Origin: an uncultured Eggerthella sp.
Lineage (GTDB): Bacteria > Actinomycetota > Coriobacteriia > Coriobacteriales > Eggerthellaceae
Assembly (NCBI GenBank): GCA_905203045.1
Contig: CAJKUH010000029.1
Coordinates: forward strand, 1-16,554
Reading direction: 5' to 3'
DNA: 16,554 nucleotides
Within the stretch, counting starts at the first letter, position 1, and the number at the start of each line of letters is the position of its first letter. The notes below the pieces were generated by a model, which was given only the letters and a program-made list of their open reading frames with translations, did not search any database and was not told the origin of the DNA. Below are positions 8,401 through 13,096 of this stretch, in pieces. Made by a program: the position numbers and the translations under genes.

Positions 8401-8694
8401 AGCGTTCAGCGCCGTCTGGCCGCCCAAGGTGGGAAGCAACGCGTCGGGGCGCTCTTTTTCGATGATCTTCTCGATGAATTCCTTGGTGATGGGCTCAACG
8501 TAGGTGCGATCGACCAGCTGCGGGTCGGTCATGATGGTTGCGGGGTTGGAGTTGACCAGAACAACCTCGTAGCCGTCTTCCTTAAGCACCTTACACGCCT
8601 GGGCGCCGGAATAGTCGAACTCGCATGCCTGGCCGATAACGATCGGGCCCGACCCAATAACGAGAATGCGCTTGATGTCGGTACGCTTAGGCAT
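5470..8694 (-). CDS. carB: Carbamoyl-phosphate synthase large subunit
   Basis: CarB combines ammonia channelled from CarA with bicarbonate and two ATP to make carbamoyl phosphate. The 1074-residue protein is full length. The first ATP-grasp half (about 1-400) starts with ILVIGSGPIVIGQACEFDYS and contains TLGGQTALN (89-97), RPSFTLGGAGGG (169-180) and EMNPRVSRSSAL (299-310). An oligomerisation region spans about 400-550. The second ATP-grasp half begins at MILGAGPNRIGQGIEFDYCC (560-579), with TLGGQTPLKLA, RPSYVLGGRGM (712-722) and EANPRASRTVPFV (838-850). A C-terminal MGS-like allosteric domain (about 937-1074) includes CTEGTA and VINTPFG. That domain binds UMP or ornithine in known enzymes, so feedback control is plausible here. 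The ATG overlaps the carA stop by eight bases with AAGGAGAGG upstream. Its place within the pyr operon suggests it serves pyrimidines first. Confidence 0.98.
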   Translation of the reverse strand: MPKRTDIKRILVIGSGPIVIGQACEFDYSGAQACKVLKEDGYEVVLVNSNPATIMTDPQLVDRTYVEPITKEFIEKIIEKERPDALLPTLGGQTALNAAVELAKAGILDKYGVEMIGCDLAAIERGEDRKQFNEAMAEIGLEVARSGYAYSVEDAFELSEKLGFPLVIRPSFTLGGAGGGIAHNKEELELIVSQGLDLSPVTEVLVEESIEGWKEYEMEVMRDRAGNGIIICSIENLDPMGVHTGDSITVAPAQTLSDVEYQRMRVASLAILEKIGVETGGSNVQFAVNPKDGRLIVIEMNPRVSRSSALASKATGFPIAKAAAKLAVGYTLDEITNDITKATPACFEPTIDYCVVKVPRFAFEKFKGTDTTLSTRMKAVGEIMAIGRTFEEAFGKAMRSLENGRYGLGGDGKDSFDEEHFAEGVARPTEDRVFYVAEAFRRGWTVDQVFEANKIDRWFLTRLRDIVMVERAVAECSLDDLSAEDMLTAKRYGLSDDQIAYLTGSDELTVRARRKELGVVPVFKTVDTCAAEFESRTEYHYKTYELGNSEIRPVTKKRAMILGAGPNRIGQGIEFDYCCVHASYALHDAGYETIMVNCNPETVSTDYDTSDRLYFEPLTYEDVMDIIDVEQPDGVVVTLGGQTPLKLARSLQEAGVHIMGTKPEAIDLAEDRDRFSAILDELSITYPAAGMASSFEEACQVADRIGFPLLVRPSYVLGGRGMVIAYDAKYLEKYMAEAARITPDHPVYLDRFLEGAIECDVDALCDGDEVYIGGVLEHIEEAGVHSGDSACCIPPFTLSEAQVSQVRSITRRLAKRLGVVGLINIQFAIKDAVVYVIEANPRASRTVPFVSKATGVPLAKLAARIMSGEKIASFGLPDDERRQQHFCVKEAVMPFGRFPGADVILGPEMKSTGEVMGIANNFPSAYAKTQAAASMELPTSGTAFVSVCDRDKRPILPLARDLARMGFKLLCTEGTARALTSASIPCTVIGRIGDEEPNIGTKIMDGEIDLVINTPFGQETRGDGYQLRTMCVRQNLCYVTTLAGAQAFVSAIENLREQTLPVIALQDLDQWEER

Positions 8695-10033
8695 GTGCCT
8701 CTCCTTCCTCTGCGCCGAATACCCAACCGGAAAGACGGTCGGAGGCGATATCGATGTTCAAGTAGTCGGCATCGCCGTCCATCAGACGCGTGAATGCCGT
8801 GAAAAGGTAATGGGCATCGGTCGGTCCCGGGCTTGCCTCGGGGTGGTACTGGACCGAGAACACGGGCTGGTCAAGGAAAGCGATGCCTTCGGCAGTGCCG
8901 TCGTTCAAGTTCACATGGGTAAGCTGGATCTTGCCGAAGCGCTCGTTCTGCACAACGGGAGCAACCTTTTGCTCAGCCCAGAAGCGCAGATCGGACTTGT
9001 GCTCGGCAATGCCGCCGGAAAGCTCGGGAACAAGCGGGCCCAGCGTGTCGAACAGCAAGCCGAAACCGTGGTTCTGAGCCGTGATCTCAACACGACCGGT
9101 ACGCAGGTTCATAACCGGCTGGTTGCCGCCGCGATGACCGAACTTGAGCTTTTCCATCTGCGCGCCGCTTGCAAGGGAGATCATCTGATGACCAAGGCAG
9201 ATGCCGAAAATCGGCACCTTGCCGATGAGCTTTTCCACCTGCTGATAGGTTTCGCTTACCGCCTCCGGGTCTCCAGGGCCGTTGCTCAGGAACACACCGT
9301 CAGGGTTCATGGCAAGAACGTCTTCGGCAGGCGTGTTCCACGGCACCACCGTAAGCTTGCAGCCAACGCGCACCAAGCCTTGAAGGATAGACTTCTTCAC
9401 ACCGCAGTCGTAGGCAACGACGTTGTAGCGCTCTTCTGCGGGAGCAGCTACGGCAAACGCCTGACTTGCAGGAAGCTCGTTGAAGCCTTCTGCCGCATCG
9501 CGGCTTACCGTCTTGGCAAGGTTGACGCCCACGATGCTCTCGGACTCGCGAACCTTGGCAAGCAGGCTGGCGGCATCAAGGTCGGTCGTGGAAATCACAC
9601 CGCGCTGAGCGCCTTCATCGCGCAGATGCGAGGTAAGGGCACGCGTATCGATGCCGAAAATGGCAACAACGCCCTGCTCCTTCAGGAACTCAGGCAAGCT
9701 CTGCGTGCTGCGCCAATTGGAGGGGGTAAAACACATCTCGTGCACTACCAGGCCGCGCAGTGCCAGCGAATCGGACTGCAGATCGTCGGGATTGACGCCA
9801 TAGTTGCCTATTTGCGGGTAGGTCATGGTAATGATCTGGCCGGCATACGAAGGGTCGGAGATGATTTCAAGGTAGCCTTCGAGCGAAGTGTTGAAGCAAA
9901 CCTCGCCGTATACCTCGCCTTCGGCTGCGCACGAGAAGCCCTCGAATACCGAGCCATCTTCCAAAACGAGCAGAGCCTTGGGCCGCGTGCCCACGCTGGT
10001 GTTGTCCAGGAGCTTACTCAACGATGTCACCAT
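8687..10033 (-). CDS. carA: Carbamoyl-phosphate synthase small (glutaminase) subunit
   Basis: CarA hydrolyses glutamine and passes ammonia to CarB. The N-terminal small-subunit domain includes ALLVLEDGSVFEG (20-32), FNTSLEGYLEIISDPSY (47-63) and GIDTRALTSHLR (127-138). The C-terminal class I amidotransferase domain has the nucleophile Cys279 in GICLGHQ (277-283), the glutamine-binding NHGF (321-324), and His397 and Glu399 in YHPEASPGP. At 448 residues it is longer than usual (about 360-385). About 18 extra residues lie at the N-terminus, roughly 30 are inserted between NHGF and LTHVNLNDGT (about 325-370), and there is a C-terminal tail. GGNQPV replaces the more common GGNHPV. The ATG at 10033 overlaps pyrC by 20 bases but its AAGG is almost adjacent to it. 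A TTG at residue 5 or GTG at residue 14 could be the true start. Confidence 0.96.
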   Translation of the reverse strand: MVTSLSKLLDNTSVGTRPKALLVLEDGSVFEGFSCAAEGEVYGEVCFNTSLEGYLEIISDPSYAGQIITMTYPQIGNYGVNPDDLQSDSLALRGLVVHEMCFTPSNWRSTQSLPEFLKEQGVVAIFGIDTRALTSHLRDEGAQRGVISTTDLDAASLLAKVRESESIVGVNLAKTVSRDAAEGFNELPASQAFAVAAPAEERYNVVAYDCGVKKSILQGLVRVGCKLTVVPWNTPAEDVLAMNPDGVFLSNGPGDPEAVSETYQQVEKLIGKVPIFGICLGHQMISLASGAQMEKLKFGHRGGNQPVMNLRTGRVEITAQNHGFGLLFDTLGPLVPELSGGIAEHKSDLRFWAEQKVAPVVQNERFGKIQLTHVNLNDGTAEGIAFLDQPVFSVQYHPEASPGPTDAHYLFTAFTRLMDGDADYLNIDIASDRLSGWVFGAEEGEAHA

Positions 10034-11306
10034 CCTTACAAGTCAAAGTGCCGCCGACGAACACGTCGCTGGCACGTCCAATCAATTCATAGCCCATAAA
10101 CCCGCTGTTCTTGGATTTAGAGCACATATCGTCTGCGCTGACGACCCACTTCTTCTCGGGATCGAAAACGGTCAAATCGGCAATGCCGCCTTCCTTGATC
10201 TGCACCTGATCGACGCGAAGGATCTCGCGGGGGCGAATGGCCATCAGCTCAACCATGCGGTTGTAGTCGATATGGCCAGGGCGCACCAGGTACGTAAGCA
10301 CTACGCCAAGCGAGGTTTCCAGACCCGTCATGCCGAAGGGAGCCAGCTCGAACTCACGGGCTTTCTCGTGTGCGGCATGGGGCGCATGATCGGTGACGAT
10401 GCAGTCGATCGTGCCGTCCTTGATGCCCTCGATGATGGCTGCGTTATCTGCCTTCGTGCGAAGAGGCGGGTTCATCTTCAGGTTCGTGTTGTACGTGGAG
10501 GTAAGGTCGTCTTCGTTCAACACGATGTGGTGCGGCGTGGCCTCGCAGGTAACCTCGATGCCACGCGCCTTGCCCTCACGGACGATGTCAACGCCGCGCG
10601 CCGTGGTGATGTGCTGGATGTGAATGGGGCAACCGGTAAGATAGGAGAGCGAGATATCGCGCTGAATCTGAAGCTCTTCGCCGGCGCCAGGCCAACCAGC
10701 CATGCCCAAACGCGTGGAAACCACGCCTTCGTTCACCTGACCAGGGCCAACCAGCTCTTCGTCCTGGCAGTGGCTCATTACCACACGGCCGAACATCTTG
10801 GCGTAGTCCATAACGCAGCGCATCATGCCCGCGCTCTGAACGCCGCGCCCGTCATCGGTGAAGGCAACCGCACCGTGCGCTGCCATATCGCCGATTTCAG
10901 CAAGTGATTCGCCTTTGAGCCCCATGGTGCATGCGCCGGAAGGGTGAACACGGCAGTGACCTGCCTTTTCTGCTTGATCGAGCACGTAATCGACGGTAGC
11001 GGCGTTGTCGGTTGTGGGTGTGGTGTTGGGCATCGAGCAGATTGCCGTGAAGCCACCATGGGCAGCCGCTGCCGTGCCCGTTTCGATGGTTTCCTTGTAC
11101 TCTTGGCCGGGATCGCGCAGGTGAACATGGATATCGACCAAACCGGGAACCGCAATGCAGCCAAATCGGTCGAGCACCTGCGCGCCATCGGCGTTCAAGC
11201 CTTTGCCGATTTCAGCAATGTGATCGCCATCGATGAGGATGTCGCATACCTCGTCAAGGCCAACGGCAGGATCGATAGCGCGGACGTTTTTAACGAGCGT
11301 TTTCAT
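10014..11306 (-). CDS. pyrC: Dihydroorotase (class I)
   Basis: PyrC cyclises N-carbamoyl-aspartate to dihydroorotate using two zinc ions in an amidohydrolase barrel. The 430-residue protein shows the class I metal ligands: His60 and His62 in VDIHVHLRDPGQEYKE, Asp152 in FTDDGRGV, His179 in MSHCQDEE, His232 in IQHITTARGV and Asp306 in VTDHAPH. Substrate-binding residues fall in HLRDPG and MPNTTPTTDN (92-101). The residue bridging the metals appears to be Asp152 as in B. anthracis dihydroorotase, rather than a carboxylated Lys. Length is normal for PyrC of Gram-positive bacteria. The ATG at 11306 has AGGAGG six bases upstream and overlaps pyrB by 17 bases. The 3' end overlaps carA by 20 bases. 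Confidence 0.97.
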   Translation of the reverse strand: MKTLVKNVRAIDPAVGLDEVCDILIDGDHIAEIGKGLNADGAQVLDRFGCIAVPGLVDIHVHLRDPGQEYKETIETGTAAAAHGGFTAICSMPNTTPTTDNAATVDYVLDQAEKAGHCRVHPSGACTMGLKGESLAEIGDMAAHGAVAFTDDGRGVQSAGMMRCVMDYAKMFGRVVMSHCQDEELVGPGQVNEGVVSTRLGMAGWPGAGEELQIQRDISLSYLTGCPIHIQHITTARGVDIVREGKARGIEVTCEATPHHIVLNEDDLTSTYNTNLKMNPPLRTKADNAAIIEGIKDGTIDCIVTDHAPHAAHEKAREFELAPFGMTGLETSLGVVLTYLVRPGHIDYNRMVELMAIRPREILRVDQVQIKEGGIADLTVFDPEKKWVVSADDMCSKSKNSGFMGYELIGRASDVFVGGTLTCKDGDIVE

Positions 11307-12225
11307 CGGAGCCTCCTAGCAGAAGATAGATAAGCGCCATGCGAACGCACACGCCCGAGAATACCTGGTCAACGATAACCGAATATGAGCCATCGGCCAT
11401 GTAGCTGTCAAGCTCGACACCGCGGTTGATGGGGCCGGGATGGCAGATGATGGCGTCTTCCTTCATAAGACGCTCGCGCTCGCGCGTAAGCCCGTACAAA
11501 AGGTTGTACTCGCGCAAGCTGGGGAACGGCGCGCTTTCAAGACGCTCCATCTGGATGCGCAGCATGTACACCACGTCGAGCTCGGGAAGCGCTTCGTCCA
11601 GATAAGGCGTAACCGCATCGGCGCCCAGCACATCGGGGCGCGCCGGCAGAAGCGTTGCTGGAGCGATAAGGGTGACATGGGCACCCATGCGATGCAGGGC
11701 GGGAACCAACGACCCGCAAACGCGGGAATGGGAAACATCGCCCACGATGCCCACCCTCAAGCCCTCGAACGTGCCCTTTTCCTTCCAGATGGTGTAAAGG
11801 TCGAGCAGGGCCTGCGTAGGATGCTGGTGCTTGCCGTCACCGGCATCGATCACTGCCGCGTTCGTGTTCTGGGAAACCAGATACGGTGTCCCCGCGCATT
11901 TATGGCGCACCACGAACATATCGACTTTCATGGAATCAAGCGTGCGCACGGTGTCGACAAGGCTTTCGCCCTTGACCGTGGAAGACGCGCTGCCGCCTGC
12001 GTTCAGCGAATCGCAGGAAAGACGTTTTTCAGCAAGTTCGAAGGAGCCGCGCGTTCGCGTGGAAGGCTCCAGGAACAGATTGCAAACCGTTTTGCCGCGC
12101 AAAGCGGGAACCTTCTTGATGGGTCGCTCGTTCACCTCTTCGAAGGTACGAGCCTGCTTCAAGATGGTCATGATGTCTTCGCGGGAAAGATCGTCAATGG
12201 AAAGCAGATGCTTATGAGCGAACAT
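11290..12225 (-). CDS. pyrB: Aspartate carbamoyltransferase catalytic subunit
   Basis: PyrB condenses carbamoyl phosphate with aspartate to N-carbamoyl-aspartate, the committed step of the pathway. The 311-residue protein carries the carbamoyl-phosphate loop FLEPSTRTRGSFE (51-63; STRTR at 55-59), the mobile loop STVKGES with Lys85, GDGKHQHPTQALLD (129-142) with HPTQ at 135-138, YMLRIQMER (220-228) and HPGPINRGVE (262-271). Together these cover carbamoyl-phosphate and aspartate binding. No pyrI regulatory-subunit gene follows, so it is probably an unregulated trimer and control is left to PyrR. The ATG at 12225 overlaps pyrR by 14 bases and is preceded by AAAGGAGAGGTGA. Confidence 0.98.
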   Translation of the reverse strand: MFAHKHLLSIDDLSREDIMTILKQARTFEEVNERPIKKVPALRGKTVCNLFLEPSTRTRGSFELAEKRLSCDSLNAGGSASSTVKGESLVDTVRTLDSMKVDMFVVRHKCAGTPYLVSQNTNAAVIDAGDGKHQHPTQALLDLYTIWKEKGTFEGLRVGIVGDVSHSRVCGSLVPALHRMGAHVTLIAPATLLPARPDVLGADAVTPYLDEALPELDVVYMLRIQMERLESAPFPSLREYNLLYGLTRERERLMKEDAIICHPGPINRGVELDSYMADGSYSVIVDQVFSGVCVRMALIYLLLGGSDENAR

Positions 12226-12814
12226 TCACCTCTCCTTTCAGGGGCGCAGAGCCAACATGCTGACCAGGAGCCACGCGCGAAATGCGCACGCACGACTCGT
12301 CGTCGACTTCCTTCAAGAACAACCGAACGCTTTCGTTGGAAGCGGATGGCACGTTCTTGCCGACGAAGTCGGCCCTGATGGGAAGCTCGCGATGGCCGCG
12401 ATCGACCAAGCAGGCCAGTTGAATGCGAGAGGGACGGCCGAAGTCCATCAATGCGTCGAGCGCAGCACGAATCGTGCGGCCGGTGTAGAGCACGTCGTCT
12501 ACCAGCACAATGGTTTTACCGTCAAGGGAGAAAAGGATGTCCGTACCTTGGACAACCGGAGCGATGTTCAAAATGGAATCATCGCGATAGAAGCTGATGT
12601 CAAGCGAGCCAACGGGAAGCTGCGTTCCCTCGATCTGCTCGATCAGCTTTGCCAAGCGATGCGCCAGGATGTCCCCGCGCGTCACAATGCCAACAAGCGC
12701 CAGATTCTGGCACCCTTTGTTCTGTTCGAGAATCTGATGGGCCATGCGAACGAGCGTCCGATCGATCTCGGACTCGTCCATAACCACCGATTCCTCATGT
12801 TCCGTTTCTTGCAT
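12212..12814 (-). CDS. pyrR: Bifunctional pyr operon RNA-binding regulator / uracil phosphoribosyltransferase
   Basis: PyrR binds a hairpin in pyr mRNA when UMP is abundant and lowers expression; in Bacillus it promotes terminator formation, in mycobacteria it blocks translation. It keeps the phosphoribosyltransferase fold. The 200-residue protein contains LVRMAHQILEQNKG (21-34), LVGIVTRGDILAHRLA (40-55), and the PRPP loop VLVDDVLYTGRTIRAAL (103-119) with Asp106 and Asp107. It continues with GRPSRIQLACLVDRGHRELP (126-145) and ADFVGKNVP (148-156). These are nearly the B. subtilis blocks. A C-terminal extension of about 15-20 residues overlaps the pyrB ribosome-binding site. The ATG at 12814 has AAAGGAG five bases upstream. 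It is the first gene of the operon and lies downstream of a PyrR-type RNA element, so autoregulation is likely. Confidence 0.97.
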   Translation of the reverse strand: MQETEHEESVVMDESEIDRTLVRMAHQILEQNKGCQNLALVGIVTRGDILAHRLAKLIEQIEGTQLPVGSLDISFYRDDSILNIAPVVQGTDILFSLDGKTIVLVDDVLYTGRTIRAALDALMDFGRPSRIQLACLVDRGHRELPIRADFVGKNVPSASNESVRLFLKEVDDESCVRISRVAPGQHVGSAPLKGEVNVRS

Positions 12815-12911
12815 GCACGCTCCTTTCGTTCAATCGAAGTGCGTACAGCAGAAGCCGTGCTATCGATTCGCGCACATGATGCACCGAACCGACGCTCCCC
12901 CACCCGTATAC

Positions 12912-12938
12912 AAAAAATGCCCGAGCAAGAGAGGGGCA
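12912..12938 (-). terminator. Candidate transcription attenuator in the pyr leader
   Basis: On the minus strand TGCCC (12934-12938) pairs with GGGCA (12918-12922) around an 11-base loop and is followed by six T residues (12912-12917). It lies about 75-100 bases after the predicted transcript start and before pyrR, where a PyrR-controlled terminator belongs. The stem is short (five pairs), so termination may be partial. The loop carries CTCTCT, complementary to AGAGAG in the upstream PyrR loop, which offers an antiterminator pairing. Function is inferred. Confidence 0.6.
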
Positions 12939-12981
12939 ATCAGTCAGACTTCGCGCTGTGAACGCGAAACGTATGTTTGCA

Positions 12982-13013
12982 CCTTATCGGTCTCTCTGTA
13001 CCGCCATTAAAGG
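12982..13013 (-). promoter_or_regulatory. PyrR-binding RNA element (anti-antiterminator loop)
   Basis: The minus strand reads CCTTTAATGG, then CGGT-A-CAGAGA-G-ACCG, then ATAAGG. This gives a lower stem CCTT/AAGG, an internal bulge, an upper four-pair stem and a terminal CAGAGA hexaloop closed by A and G. The hexaloop fits the CNGNGA consensus known for Bacillus PyrR-binding loops, and the flanking layout closely resembles the Bacillus leaders. It begins within a few bases of the predicted transcription start, directly ahead of pyrR. Confidence 0.8.
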
Positions 13014-13021
13014 TCTGTTTG

Positions 13022-13050
13022 ATTATACGGCGAGTTGAGCAGCAGGTCTA
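13022..13050 (-). promoter_or_regulatory. Promoter of the pyr operon
   Basis: On the minus strand a perfect -10 box TATAAT (13022-13027) lies 17 bases from TAGACC (13045-13050), a four-of-six match to TTGACA. The predicted start is near 13014-13016, so the PyrR element forms at the very 5' end of the RNA. The -35 box abuts the T run of the rsmB terminator. Confidence 0.8.
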
Positions 13051-13086
13051 GAAAAAAGAAGCGGGTTGCATCGTGGCAACCCGCTT
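13049..13086 (-). terminator. Intrinsic terminator of def-fmt-rsmB
   Basis: On the minus strand GCGGGTTGC (13076-13084) pairs perfectly with GCAACCCGC (13061-13069) around a six-base loop. Two further A-T pairs (13085-13086 with 13059-13060) extend the stem at its base. T residues follow at 13052-13057. It starts ten bases after the rsmB stop and separates the translation cluster from the pyr operon. Confidence 0.92.
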
Positions 13087-13096
13087 TGCTCTCTTT

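Noticed and set aside
4972..10099. Very long open frames on the plus strand opposite carB, carA and pyrK (up to about 690 codons)
   Set aside because: They lie opposite genes with full sets of catalytic motifs, show no recognisable family motifs, and are expected when third-position G/C bias suppresses stops on the opposite strand.
12815..12911. Imperfect inverted repeats (AATCGA/TCGATT and AGCA/TGCT) just upstream of pyrR considered as a second regulatory hairpin
   Set aside because: The arms are short and widely spaced and do not cover the pyrR ribosome-binding site, so I cannot support a function.
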